Shown here: positions 1 through 8,433 of the stretch, in pieces
How the letters are laid out: every line of letters starts with the position of its first letter
Position numbering within the stretch: the stretch's first letter is position 1
DNA from: Telmatospirillum sp.
Lineage (GTDB): Bacteria > Pseudomonadota > Alphaproteobacteria > Rhodospirillales > Magnetospirillaceae
Direction: 5' to 3'
Assembly (NCBI GenBank): GCA_031291415.1
Contig: JARLJB010000284.1
Span: forward strand, 1 to 62,063
DNA length: 62,063 nt
Made by a program: the position numbers and the translations under genes
Notes under the pieces: model-generated
Databases searched by the model: none
What the model was told of the DNA's origin: nothing
Seen by the model: only the letters and a program-made list of their open reading frames with translations

Positions 1-1592
1 GAGAACCTATGGGGGTGCGGCGACCGCAGGGATTGCTATCCTGGTAGTTCGCAAAAACCAACCTGGAGCCCCCCCATGGAACCGATGTTTGATGCACACC
101 GGCCTGCGGCCGCCTTTGATCACGATAGCACGCTGGTGCTGGCCCTGGAAACGAGCGGCAAGGCCTGGGATTTGGGCGCTGTTGTCCCAGGGATCACCCG
201 GCGACCGAAGAAGCATTTCGAACCGCGCGCGGTCAAAGAAATCCTGGCGCAGATTGATAAACTGAAGGGGGATGGGGTGCGTGCTGGTCGCACGGTGACG
301 CGGGTCGTGCTGACCTACGAGGCCGGGCGAGACGGCTTCTGGCTGGCGCGGTACCTGACCGGCCTTGGCATCGAAGTGCACATCATGCAACCGTCGAGCG
401 TTGCGGTCGAACGCAAGGGCCGACGGGCAAAAACCGACAAGCTGGACCTTGACATGCTGCTGGGCGCGTTTCTGCGCTGGCTGCGGGGAGAACCGCGAGC
501 CTGCACGATGGTGCGGGTTCCGAGCTTGGCGGAGGAGGACGGGCGCCTGCCGGGGCGGTCACGGGACGATTTGGTGAAGGATCGGTTGGCCATTGAGAAC
601 CGGATCGGGAACCTTCTTTGCCTGCATGGCATCGTCGACTTCCGGCCGCGGCTCAAGAAGGCGGCCGAGAAGCTGGAGACGCTGCGCACCTTCGCCGGCG
701 AGGCGGTGCCGCCGAAGATGCTGGACGAGCTGCGGCGGTTGATGGCGCTGCATCGCTTGCTCACCGAGCAGATTGCTGCCATCGAGGCGGCGCGCGACCA
801 GGTGGTGACGGAGCCCAATCCGGATCGCATAGAGAAGATGATTCAGCTGCTGGTCCAGATCTGCGGTCTCGGCATTGAAACAGCCACCGTCCTGGTGCGC
901 GAGGTGTTCTGCCGGCCGTTCAAAGATCGCCGGGCGCTTGCCGGATTTGTCGGCATCACCGGCACACCGTTCCAAAGTGGCGGAACGGACCGCGATCAGG
1001 GCATCAGCAAGGCCGGCCGGCCGCGGGTGCGCGGTATCCTGCAGCAACTGGCGTGGCGGTGGCCTCGTCATCAGCCCGAAAGCACCTTGAGCAAATGGTT
1101 CGTCGAGCGGACCGGCAACGCCAAAGGTCGGCTCCGCAATGTCATGGCGGTGGCGCTGGCGCGCAAACTGCTCGTGGCGCTGTGGCGCTATGTCGATACC
1201 GGCGTGGTGCCCGAGGGCGTCCGCCTGACCGCTGCATAACCGAGACGACGTGAGCGAGGAAGGAAAGACATGAGGACCAGGCGGGAAGCATTCGATGCTG
1301 GCGCCTGAAACCAACCAAGGTGGGCGGGGTGCCGTGCCCCACTCTGGCTGCAAGATGCCGTTCTTGAGAATGGTCCCGCCTCCTTGGTCCCCCAACTGCC
1401 CTTCGACGAATAAGGCTTCATGGTTCGGAGCATTCCGACGCTCCACCGGATACGAGTTTGCGGGCCACGGTTGGCTCAAGCGAAGGGGGACCGCCTTGGA
1501 TTGGAATCAGACAGTCGCGATCGATCAACCGCCCGGACATAATGTCACCCTACCGATTGCGACTTTGGACCTTGACAACAAAACCCTCATAC
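1..1592 (+). mobile_element. IS110-family insertion sequence, ends not resolved
   Basis: The element carries the transposase at 76-1239 and a non-coding stretch on its 3' side. IS110 elements lack ordinary terminal inverted repeats and carry a structured guide (bridge or seeker) RNA in a non-coding end. Only 75 bases of the left flank are in the window. The stretch 1240-1592 holds no convincing gene but is rich in short self-complementary segments, for example around 1317-1342 (GTGGG...CCCAC). The right end cannot be fixed by eye; it lies before the MITE-like element at 1593. That an RNA is encoded here is an inference from the family. Confidence 0.55.
76..1239 (+). CDS. IS110-family transposase (DEDD recombinase)
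   Basis: Cuts and rejoins DNA for movement of its IS. The 387-residue product has the two-part IS110 layout. An N-terminal RuvC-like DEDD domain spans about residues 20-175, with the family segments LTYEAGRDGFWLARYL and RRAKTDKLDLDMLL. A C-terminal Transposase_20 domain spans about residues 255-350, with GLGIETATVLVREV and GFVGITGTP followed by the serine-bearing segment QSGGTDRDQGISKAG. Length is normal for this subgroup and the frame is uninterrupted, so the protein could be active. The first acidic residue of the DEDD set appears to be Glu (LALETSG) rather than Asp, as I recall for this branch of the family. The start is the first ATG of the frame; the preceding GGAGC is a possible ribosome site. 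Confidence 0.92.
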   Translation: MEPMFDAHRPAAAFDHDSTLVLALETSGKAWDLGAVVPGITRRPKKHFEPRAVKEILAQIDKLKGDGVRAGRTVTRVVLTYEAGRDGFWLARYLTGLGIEVHIMQPSSVAVERKGRRAKTDKLDLDMLLGAFLRWLRGEPRACTMVRVPSLAEEDGRLPGRSRDDLVKDRLAIENRIGNLLCLHGIVDFRPRLKKAAEKLETLRTFAGEAVPPKMLDELRRLMALHRLLTEQIAAIEAARDQVVTEPNPDRIEKMIQLLVQICGLGIETATVLVREVFCRPFKDRRALAGFVGITGTPFQSGGTDRDQGISKAGRPRVRGILQQLAWRWPRHQPESTLSKWFVERTGNAKGRLRNVMAVALARKLLVALWRYVDTGVVPEGVRLTAA

Positions 1593-1752
1593 GAGTGGGG
1601 CGGGCATCCAAGGTTGTGAATTAAATCGAAAGTGGCACCGGCCTCTGTGCCGGTGTTCGCCGCAAAGCGGCGAAAATCCTTGCATTCGACTTCGGCCCGA
1701 CACCGGCGCGGATGCCACTAATTTTTCACAACCTCGGACGCCCGCCCCACTC
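1593..1752. repeat. 160-bp MITE-like element with 28-bp terminal inverted repeats
   Basis: The left arm 1593-1620 (GAGTGGGGCGGGCATCCAAG...) and the right arm 1725-1752 are inverted copies matching at 26 of 28 positions. Self-complementarity continues inward (AGTGGCA near 1631 against TGCCACT near 1714), and smaller hairpins fill the centre. There is no coding frame of note. No clear target duplication is visible next to the arms. It fits a non-autonomous transposon relic or a large intergenic hairpin repeat. Confidence 0.75.
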
Positions 1753-1971
1753 CTGGTTTAGGGACTCATCCGTCAGATTTTTACCGCTAGATAAGGGCGG
1801 AATATGGGCTTTCTTCTAATCTGCGATAATCTGCGGACAAATAATTTCCAAATCGTTCGACCAAGATGGAATTCGGATACCATCCAAATCCGTCAGGATA
1901 GACGCAAAATACCAGCTCTTTCTGCGGAACGCCGAAGCCGGAAAGTCTCTGTTTCCGTCGCCTCGCTAAAG

Positions 1972-2808
1972 TCAGCTCGGTTCGACCAGCCAGCGGACGC
2001 CGCTGGGGCCGGTGGCGCCCAGGCAATCGGCCAGCACCGGCAACAGGGCCTTCAGTTCCTCGTCCAGGTGCCATGGCGGGTTCAGCAGCAACAGGCCGCA
2101 GCCGTTGAGGACCAGTGGATCGTCGGGCGGTTGGCGGAAGAGTTCGGCGGTGAAGCAGGGACGGCCGAAGGTGGCGATTTCGCCTAGGAACCGCTTGATC
2201 GGCTCGGGCGACTTGATCGGGTACCAGACGCCGTAGATGCCGGTCGGCCACCGCTTCAGACCTTGCGCCAGGCCGCGCGCGATGCGCTGGAATTCGTCCG
2301 TCACCTCGAAGGGTGGGTCGATCAGCACCAGGCCGCGCCGTTCGTGGGGCGGCAGCAGCGCCTTCAAGGCGGTGTAGGCGTCGCCGTCATGGACGCCGAC
2401 CTGCGGATCGCCGTGGAATTCCCGCCGCAACGCCCGAACATCCTCAGGATGCAGTTCGACAGCGGCCAGACGGTCGTCGGGGCGCAGCAGGAAACGGGCG
2501 ATGCGCGGCGATCCGGGATAGAAACGCAGCTGCGGCCAGTCGGGATTGACCGCCCGCACGGCGGCCAGATAGTCGTCGAGCGCCGCCGGCAGGCCGGGCC
2601 GGCCGAGCAGTCGCGCGACGCCGTCCTGATATTCTCCGGTCTTGCCGGCTTCGATCCCGGCCAGATCGTAACGGCCGACCCCGGCGTGGGTGTCGACGAC
2701 GCAAAAGGGCGTGGTCTTCTTGCGAAGATGTTGGAGCACGAGGGTCAAGGCGACATGCTTGACCACGTCGGCAAAATTTCCCGCATGGTAGGCGTGACGA
2801 TAATTCAT
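1972..2808 (-). CDS. rlmJ: 23S rRNA (adenine-2030-N6)-methyltransferase RlmJ
   Basis: Methylates N6 of A2030 in 23S rRNA using S-adenosylmethionine; cytoplasmic. The 278-residue protein is the usual family length. It begins MNYRHAYHAGNFADVVKH, the strongly conserved RlmJ N-terminus, has an SAM-site segment VVDTHAGVGRYDL near residues 37-49, and the catalytic DPPF motif at 164-167, where Asp is the base-binding residue. The start is fixed by that N-terminus. It stands alone: the IS and MITE region lies downstream and the CRISPR locus upstream. The 220 bases between its stop and the MITE show no feature I can name. Confidence 0.95.
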   Translation of the reverse strand: MNYRHAYHAGNFADVVKHVALTLVLQHLRKKTTPFCVVDTHAGVGRYDLAGIEAGKTGEYQDGVARLLGRPGLPAALDDYLAAVRAVNPDWPQLRFYPGSPRIARFLLRPDDRLAAVELHPEDVRALRREFHGDPQVGVHDGDAYTALKALLPPHERRGLVLIDPPFEVTDEFQRIARGLAQGLKRWPTGIYGVWYPIKSPEPIKRFLGEIATFGRPCFTAELFRQPPDDPLVLNGCGLLLLNPPWHLDEELKALLPVLADCLGATGPSGVRWLVEPS

Positions 2809-2856
2809 CGGCAGGGCTTAGCAGGTTGCTTCCGACTCCTCAAGATCCTGGGGGGA

Positions 2857-2878
2857 GATTGACGCCCCGGAGGCGAGC
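2857..2878. repeat. Left copy of a 22-bp direct repeat bracketing the CRISPR-Cas locus
   Basis: GATTGACGCCCCGGAGGCGA plus GC matches the copy at 14188-14209 at 20 of 22 positions in the same orientation. The two copies enclose the whole I-E locus. Each also contains a small CGCC...GGCG stem, so a shared hairpin motif is an alternative explanation. Confidence 0.5.
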
Positions 2879-2948
2879 CCCGAGGGCGTTTCGGCGGTCA
2901 TTCCCCGCCTGGGCGTTCAACGATTCGCATGTTTTTTCCGCCCTATCC

Positions 2949-2977
2949 CGTCATTCCCGCGCAAGCGGGAATCCATG
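2949..2977. repeat. REP-type palindrome
   Basis: CGTCATTCCCGC, GCAA loop, GCGGGAATCC. The stem TTCCCGC/GCGGGAA lies at 2954-2960 and 2965-2971. It belongs to the same family as the unit at 13867-13886 and sits 11 bases from the leader-distal repeat of array 1. Confidence 0.8.
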
Positions 2978-2987
2978 CGGCGCAGGT

Positions 2988-3931
2988 AGGTTCATCCCCG
3001 CGTGGGCGGGGAACACTCATTGAGCGCAAACGGATAGACCAGTCCGGCCGGTTCATCCCCGCGTGGGCGGGGAACACAAGGGGTCGCCTGTAACCTCGGC
3101 TGGTGTCACCGGTTCATCCCCGCGTGGGCGGGGAACACGGAAGCAACATATTGTTGTTCTGGATGGGGTACGGTTCATCCCCGCGTGGGCGGGGAACACC
3201 CGCCAGCAACATCGCCGAAACCATCCTAAATCGGTTCATCCCCGAGTGGGCGGGGAACACAAATGGCCGGGCCATGGCCGATGATTGAGGCACGGTTCAT
3301 CCCCGCGTGGGCGGGGAACACTGAATGCCCTTGCGCCTCTGCAAAACGTTGTCCGGTTCATCCCCGCGTGGGCGGGGAACACCCCGATCAACCAAGGCGG
3401 AGCAGACACTGTGTCGGTTCATCCCCGCGTGGGCGGGGAACACCAGTCCGAATATCGAAAGGACGTTGCTGACGACGGTTCATCCCCGCGTGGGCGGGGA
3501 ACACCTCGACACCGAGGACGGTTACGGTTGCCGGCGCGGTTCATCCCCGCGTGGGCGGGGAACACAATCGCAAGGGCGACAAGGCTGCTGTAAGCGGCGG
3601 TTCATCCCCGCGTGGGCGGGGAACACTGCCATCGTCACTAATGACTACAAAGGACATCCGGTTCATCCCCGCGTGGGCGGGGAACACTTCCGAGGCGGTT
3701 TTTTCATGTCCCGAAAGGACGGTTCATCCCCGCGTGGGCGGGGAACACCATCATCCCCGAAAAGAACGCTGCATCTGTCACGGTTCATCCCCGCGTGGGC
3801 GGGGAACACATAGACCGGGCCTGCGACCGGCGGGATAGCGGCGGTTCATCCCCGCGTGGGCGGGGAACACGAACTGGCTATAGGTACCGGGGCTCAATTC
3901 GCCGGTTCATCCCCGCGTGGGCGGGGAACAC
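2988..3931 (-). CRISPR. CRISPR array 1, type I-E, 16 repeats and 15 spacers
   Basis: Repeats of 29 bases start every 61 bases from 2988 to 3903, and every spacer is 32 bases. In the transcribed (minus) orientation the repeat begins GTGTTCCCCGCCCACGCGGG and ends GATGAACCG, close to the E. coli I-E repeat and predicting a crRNA 5' handle AUGAACCG. The leader is on the high-coordinate side, so the newest spacer is 3871-3902 and the oldest 3017-3048. The oldest repeat (2988) differs at its terminal base, and the repeat at 3232 has one central change (CCCGAGTGGG); the others look identical. The array follows cas2 directly and may be read partly from the cas operon. No spacer target was seen in the window. 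Confidence 0.99.
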
Positions 3932-4010
3932 TCATGTCTACAACATGCTGATTCTAAACGATATTCGCAATATCAAAAAATCTACCGGCGTTTATGCTTT
4001 GTTCTTTCCG
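3932..4010 (-). promoter_or_regulatory. Leader of CRISPR array 1 with IHF-like site
   Basis: About 75 bases next to the first repeat are shared with the leader of array 2 (11052 onward). The minus strand of 3941-3953 reads AATCAGCATGTTG, a full match to the IHF consensus WATCARNNNNTTR, 9 bases from the leader-repeat junction. E. coli I-E uses an IHF site in this position for spacer integration. The leader overlaps the 3' end of cas2, whose stop lies at 3992-3994. Confidence 0.8.
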
Positions 4011-4327
4011 ACTTTTATCGGGTCTGTAGCGGACTGGCTGTCGATGCTCTCAATGGGACGAAACCGGACCAGCGTCAGGCCGTCGAGATCGATGGGCTCC
4101 CGGCGATTCTCGCCGATGGCGTCGAAGGCGAAGCCCGAGTCCGTCGGGGCGCTCCAGGCGATGACCGCATTGCCGGGGCCGATCATCTGACAGACCTCCG
4201 ACCAGATCCGTTCACGGGTCTTGCGGGTGTAGACCCCGACATAGACACCGGGCCTGATCTCGGCAAGCCACAGGGCCAGCCGTCCTCTTAACCGGGGCGG
4301 AGCGTTTTCAACCACGATGACCATCAT
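3992..4327 (-). CDS. cas2: CRISPR-associated endoribonuclease/integrase subunit Cas2e
   Basis: Structural partner of Cas1 in the spacer-acquisition complex. The 111-residue product starts MMVIVVENAPPRLRGRLALW and continues with GVYVGVYTRK and the I-E signature PIDLDGLTLVRF, all colinear with E. coli YgbF. The start could be either of two adjacent ATGs (4327 or 4324), and the gene overlaps the end of cas1 by up to 20 bases. Beyond the family core there is a tail of about 20 residues (after RFRPIE), encoded partly inside the array leader. It is the last gene of the cas operon, immediately before array 1. Confidence 0.95.
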   Translation of the reverse strand: MMVIVVENAPPRLRGRLALWLAEIRPGVYVGVYTRKTRERIWSEVCQMIGPGNAVIAWSAPTDSGFAFDAIGENRREPIDLDGLTLVRFRPIESIDSQSATDPIKVGKNKA

Positions 4328-5258
4328 CGCCGGAAGCCTCCGTTCTGGGAATCGCCGGGTCGGCGGCTTCCGGCGCGTCTTCCGCTTCGTCGGGCGGGGC
4401 AAGGCCGCCGGCCAGCAACGTTTCCTCGATGTCGGGGATGATTTTTTCGAGAAGACCGAACTTCCGGAAACTGTCGCGGCAGGCGATGCGCACCTGGCGC
4501 TCGGGCGAGCCGTCGGTTCCCTGTCCCTTGGCGATCCGGGCCGCGGTGGCGAAAGCGATGGGGACGACGGTTTCGAACTTGTAGAGGTCGGCGATGTCGT
4601 AGACGAAGCTTTGCGGCTTGCCGCGATGCAGAAAGCCGATGGCGGGAGCGTAACCGGCCGCCAGGATGGCTGCTTCGCTCAAACCGTAAAGGCAGGCGGT
4701 CGCGGAAGACAGGCATCGGTTGGGGATGTCGGCGCTGTCCCAACTCGCCGGGTCGTAATGCCGGGCGTGCCAGTCGACCCCATGGCGGAGGGCGAGCTGC
4801 TTGTAAATCTCGCGGACACGGATGCCCTCCATGCCGCGAAGCTGGTCGACGCTCCGTCGCGACGGCGGGTCTTCGCCGAAACGACGGCGGAACATATTCC
4901 GCACGACATTGAGCCGCGCTTCCTCGTCCAAGGCGTTCCGCGCCTGGAAAAGAAGCTTTTCGGCTCTGGCGCCACCCGGCTGGCCGGCCGAATAGAGCCG
5001 GACGCCGCCTTCGCCGACCCAGACCAGCAGACAGCCGACCTGTGCGCACAAGACGACGGCGGCGTGCGAAATCCGTGTCCCCGGTTCCAACATGAGACAG
5101 GCCAATCCACCGACCGGAATCTGTACCCGGATGCCGGTTTGGTCGATCAGCACAAAGGCTCCGTCAAGGACATCAAGTTGGCCATATTCGAGGAAGACAA
5201 TGGCCGACCGGTCCTTGAGCGGAATCGGGCGCAAGGGAATGTAATCGGCGGAGGTCAT
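4308..5258 (-). CDS. cas1: CRISPR-associated integrase Cas1e
   Basis: Catalytic subunit of the Cas1-Cas2 complex that inserts new spacers at the leader end. The 316 residues are close to the 305 of E. coli YgbT. The metal-binding residues are in place: Glu144 in MEGIRVRE, His211 in GFLHRGKP, and Asp221/Asp224 in FVYDIADLYKF. The C-terminal tail from about residue 290 is Ala/Pro/Asp/Glu-rich and probably flexible. Its ATG shares four bases (ATGA) with the stop of cas6e, and its 3' end runs into cas2, so the adaptation genes are translationally coupled to the effector genes. Confidence 0.98.
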   Translation of the reverse strand: MTSADYIPLRPIPLKDRSAIVFLEYGQLDVLDGAFVLIDQTGIRVQIPVGGLACLMLEPGTRISHAAVVLCAQVGCLLVWVGEGGVRLYSAGQPGGARAEKLLFQARNALDEEARLNVVRNMFRRRFGEDPPSRRSVDQLRGMEGIRVREIYKQLALRHGVDWHARHYDPASWDSADIPNRCLSSATACLYGLSEAAILAAGYAPAIGFLHRGKPQSFVYDIADLYKFETVVPIAFATAARIAKGQGTDGSPERQVRIACRDSFRKFGLLEKIIPDIEETLLAGGLAPPDEAEDAPEAADPAIPRTEASGDDGHRG

Positions 5259-5926
5259 GGCGATCGCGCCGGTGGTCCCAGGGGGCGCAACAGGATCAAT
5301 CCCAGGCCGAAGGCCTTGCCGTGGCCGATTCCCTCGGTAAGCGCCGGGACGAAGGAGCCGGGCGCGGTGACGGTCAGCACCCCCTCGATGTCGATGGCCG
5401 TCAGCAATGCCTTCTTGCCGTCAAGCCGCAGTTGCGTGTGACCGGCGAGCTGCGAGAGCGTCCGATCGACGGTGGCGCCCAGAGGCGCGAGTTTCCCGGC
5501 AAGCCACTCCAGCGCGATGTCTTCGCGCGTTTGCGGATCGATCGGGCCGGGCGAGGCAAGCTTGTGATACTGAAAAATGTCCAGCCGCTTGCTGCGCCGG
5601 CGGTCCGGCTGCGAGAGGGCGACGCTGGGATTGGCCCGCAAGGAAAAGCCGAGACGCTGGCCGGCCGTCAGGTCCGGGGCATAGGCCTTGGTCTTCAGGC
5701 GCCAGACGGCTTCGGCGGCGCGCGGCGGACGGGCCGAGACGATCAGGAAACGGTTGTCGGCCGTGGTGCGATAAAGGAAATCCCGCTTGGCGCCGGGATC
5801 GTCGTTGAACAGCGACCAGATCAGCCGATGTCCGGCATCCCGGTGCGCCGAGATCGCCGCTTGCCGGGCCTGGTCGCGGGCTTGCGGCGTATCGCGGCGC
5901 AGTTCGGCCAATGTCAGGTAGCTCAT
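5255..5926 (-). CDS. cas6e: crRNA-processing endoribonuclease Cas6e (CasE)
   Basis: Cleaves the array transcript within each repeat and stays bound to the crRNA 3' hairpin as part of Cascade. The 223 residues (start MSYLTLAEL) show the family layout. His33 in AGHRLIWSLF aligns with the catalytic His20 of E. coli CasE, FSLRANP lies mid-protein, and the C-terminal glycine-rich loop is GIGHGKAFGLGLILL. The frame is open upstream of 5926, but the ATG there matches the family N-terminus and overlaps the cas5e stop as ATGA. Confidence 0.97.
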   Translation of the reverse strand: MSYLTLAELRRDTPQARDQARQAAISAHRDAGHRLIWSLFNDDPGAKRDFLYRTTADNRFLIVSARPPRAAEAVWRLKTKAYAPDLTAGQRLGFSLRANPSVALSQPDRRRSKRLDIFQYHKLASPGPIDPQTREDIALEWLAGKLAPLGATVDRTLSQLAGHTQLRLDGKKALLTAIDIEGVLTVTAPGSFVPALTEGIGHGKAFGLGLILLRPLGPPARSP

Positions 5927-6738
5927 GGAACGCCTTCCTCCGACAGGCCGACCACCGATGGCTGCCAGATCAGGCGACCTTCCTGACGGTCGGCGAACTG
6001 CCAAAGCCTCCGGTTGCGGACGCTGTCGCGGCGCAGCCTGACCGGTTCGGCCATCTCCTCTTCCGCCGCCAAACCAGCATCCCACTCGAACCACACCGGG
6101 CTGTCGCCGAACGCCGCCGGCGGGCGGAGCATCGGCCGCACGGTCTTGCGAAACAGCAGGTCGCTCTCGGCGAGCTCGGCGTCATAGCGGGTGAACGCCG
6201 CCAGGAGCGAGGGCGCCATGATGATCTTCGGCTGCGGCGGGGCTCCCAGCGGACATGCCTTGCGTCCGAGATAGGGGACGAAGGTCGGACGGATCAGGGC
6301 CGTCCTGAGGCCGTCGAGGTCGCGGTGGTGGTTCGGCCTTTGCCACAGGGCGACGGTCACCGCCGCCTCGACCCGGTACAGCCGTTCCGACAACACGGTG
6401 TTGAGGTCGTCACACTCGAGATCGTCCTTGCGGGTGGACAGGGGCCGCCCCTGCCTTTGCCGCCGGCTGCGGGCCGCCTCGGTCGGCGCCATGGCGGTAT
6501 GGTAATCGCGCAACGGGCGTCCGGCCCGGTCGACGCGCACCGCAAATCCCAACTGCCGATCCAGCTCGACGTGGGCCGCCGCGTCATCGCGGGTGAGGCC
6601 CAGGCAGGCGCCGATCAGGCCGAGCACGCCGGATTTGGAGGGGGCGTCCCACAGGCTGCGCCGTTCCCCGACGGCGATATCGCCGAAGGCCGTCATCGGC
6701 CCGGCCAGGCGAAAGACGAGAAAATCGCGTGCGGTCAT
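5923..6738 (-). CDS. cas5: Cascade subunit Cas5e (CasD)
   Basis: Binds the 5' handle of crRNA in the Cascade effector. The 271-residue RAMP protein begins MTARDFLVFRLAGPMTAFGD and continues RRSLWDAPSKSGVLGLIGA, the typical Cas5e start with the first RRM-like strand and the conserved SKSG segment. The length is somewhat above the 224 of E. coli CasD. It lies 6 bases after cas7e and overlaps cas6e by four bases. Confidence 0.97.
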   Translation of the reverse strand: MTARDFLVFRLAGPMTAFGDIAVGERRSLWDAPSKSGVLGLIGACLGLTRDDAAAHVELDRQLGFAVRVDRAGRPLRDYHTAMAPTEAARSRRQRQGRPLSTRKDDLECDDLNTVLSERLYRVEAAVTVALWQRPNHHRDLDGLRTALIRPTFVPYLGRKACPLGAPPQPKIIMAPSLLAAFTRYDAELAESDLLFRKTVRPMLRPPAAFGDSPVWFEWDAGLAAEEEMAEPVRLRRDSVRNRRLWQFADRQEGRLIWQPSVVGLSEEGVP

Positions 6739-6744
6739 CTTGCC

Positions 6745-7809
6745 TTACGCCCCATAGACGGCTTGCGCCGCCGCGACGAGGTCGGCCAGCGTTTCGCTTT
6801 GACCGTCGTCGATGCGCAGGACATGCGCGGCGAAGTGTTCGCCATAGGCTCGGCGGAACCCCTCGCGAAGCTTGTCCAGGCGGCCGATGGAGGCCGCGAA
6901 ATAATCGGTCTCGCCCGTCGCGCCGACCGGGTTCTGGAAGGCCGAGGCCAGCGAGCGGGGCGTTTCCTCGCCCAATTCCTCAAGCACGTAGCAGGCCTTG
7001 GCGCGACTGGCGAAGGCGTTCTGCTTGCCCGACGGACTGACCGTCGTCGCCGCGGTGATCAGGGCGGCCAGCGCGTCCCGCGCCAGGGCCTTGTCGCCCG
7101 CCAGGTTGTCGAGCAGCAGATCGGCGTTGATGCAGATATAAAGGTAGAACAGGCCGGCGCCATATTCCTGCACGCCCAGGAAACCGGCGCCGCGATCCGC
7201 CTCGGTGTCGGCGTTCTTGATGTCGTCGACGGCCGTGTAGAAATCGTCCTCGACGGTGGCGCGGTGGGTGGTGAAGGCGTGCGCGACCTGCACCGCGGCA
7301 TCGACGTTGAAGCCGGAATTGTCGGCCAGCATCCGGCCGAACATGGCGATGTCGGCCGCCCGCGGCTTGTCTTTCAGAACCAGCATGCCCTTGTCGTCCA
7401 GCGTATCGGTGACGGCCAGCCGATCGGCCAGGGCGGCGATGGTCGCCATTTCATCGGGTCCCAGATGCACCAACTGTTCGGTCTTGGCCTGTCCCTTTTT
7501 CGCTTTGCCGAGGCTGTCATGCGCGATGACCGCCTCGGCGCGGGCAATGGCGTCGGTTTCCGCCAGCCCCTTGGCGACCAGCGTCTTGATCAGGGTCCCC
7601 ATGAAATCGATCGACCGCTTGCCCAAGGCGCCGGGCAGACGCCCGGCGAAGACGTCCGATTGGCGGAAGGCCCGTTTCAGGCTTTGCGAGGAAATCCGCA
7701 ACCGTTCCGCCCCGCCGAAATGCATCGTCTTGGGCCGGCCGGTGTCATCGCGATTGAGGTTGGAGGCCGCGTAGGGGGTCAAAAGATGCAGTTGGATGAA
7801 ATGCGACAT
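6745..7809 (-). CDS. cas7: Cascade backbone subunit Cas7e (CasC/Cse4)
   Basis: Forms the six-subunit filament along the crRNA spacer. The 354 residues begin MSHFIQLHLLTPYAASNLNR and continue with GGAERLRISSQSLKRAFR, the conserved Cse4 opening in which the SSQSLKR segment contacts RNA. The C-terminal region contains TVSPSGKQNAFASRA, also typical. E. coli CasC is 363 residues. The gene sits 6 bases downstream of cse2 and 6 bases upstream of cas5e in one operon. Confidence 0.97.
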   Translation of the reverse strand: MSHFIQLHLLTPYAASNLNRDDTGRPKTMHFGGAERLRISSQSLKRAFRQSDVFAGRLPGALGKRSIDFMGTLIKTLVAKGLAETDAIARAEAVIAHDSLGKAKKGQAKTEQLVHLGPDEMATIAALADRLAVTDTLDDKGMLVLKDKPRAADIAMFGRMLADNSGFNVDAAVQVAHAFTTHRATVEDDFYTAVDDIKNADTEADRGAGFLGVQEYGAGLFYLYICINADLLLDNLAGDKALARDALAALITAATTVSPSGKQNAFASRAKACYVLEELGEETPRSLASAFQNPVGATGETDYFAASIGRLDKLREGFRRAYGEHFAAHVLRIDDGQSETLADLVAAAQAVYGA

Positions 7810-7815
7810 GATTCG

Positions 7816-8433
7816 TCAGACTCCGGCTTCGATGACGTCAGGCATGGTGGTGGCGGGTTGGGCGGTGGCGGGTTGGGCAGTGGCGCGGTCCATGTAGTAA
7901 TAGGCTTTCGCCCAGGCGCGGCGGATGCCGGGGTCCCGCCGCCACAAAAACAGCGACAGGCCGAGGTCGCCGACCGGCGCCGTCTCTCGCAGGATCGCCG
8001 TCAGGCGTCGGGCCTGGTCGAACAGGTCGGCCGCCGTTTCGACGCGCATCAGGCGCAGGAAGCGGCCCTCCTTCAGGACACGCTCGGCGTCGGTCACGCC
8101 GCCCAGGGCGGTGGCGGTGGCGCGATGGGCGCGGTCGTTCCGGCGGATTCGCGCCAGGGTGGCGGCGACGATGACCAGGCTGTCCTCCTGATCGGCATCG
8201 ATGCCGCCCAGGGCATCCCGCGTCTTTTGCCAAAGATCGCGAAACGATTCGATGGCGAAGGCGGCGGCGATATCGGGCGCCGGGGCCTGTCCGCCGGCCG
8301 TCACCAGATCCAGGCGGCGCAGGCGGGCCAGTTCGGCCCGGTCGGCGTGCCTGCCGTCATTTTGCGGGTCATGCAGCGCGGCCCACCAGGCGAAGAACAG
8401 GGACTTGAGAGCCTCGCGTTGCTCTTTGTCCAT
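7816..8433 (-). CDS. cse2: Cascade small subunit Cse2 (CasB)
   Basis: Dimer-forming helical subunit that stabilises the R-loop in Cascade. The 205-residue product from MDKEQREALKSLFFAWWAAL is assigned by position and by the Cse2 features RIRRNDRAHRA and a C-terminal YYYMDRA segment. It is longer than the 160 residues of E. coli CasB. The ATG shares one base with the cse1 stop (TGATG), which fixes the start. The C-terminus has a short internal repeat (TAQPATAQPATT), possibly slippage. Confidence 0.92.
   Translation of the reverse strand: MDKEQREALKSLFFAWWAALHDPQNDGRHADRAELARLRRLDLVTAGGQAPAPDIAAAFAIESFRDLWQKTRDALGGIDADQEDSLVIVAATLARIRRNDRAHRATATALGGVTDAERVLKEGRFLRLMRVETAADLFDQARRLTAILRETAPVGDLGLSLFLWRRDPGIRRAWAKAYYYMDRATAQPATAQPATTMPDVIEAGV

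Noticed and set aside
559-1479. 306-codon minus-strand frame over the IS110 gene and its 3' flank
   Set aside because: It is mostly antisense to the transposase; similar shadow ORFs accompany this IS subgroup.
1787-2251. 154-codon minus-strand frame at the rlmJ end
   Set aside because: Most of it is an out-of-frame reading of rlmJ; the part beyond has no recognisable domain or start.
3063-4291. Repetitive plus-strand frames rich in HPRVGGEH and FIPAWAGN
   Set aside because: They are translations of CRISPR repeats, a common annotation artefact.
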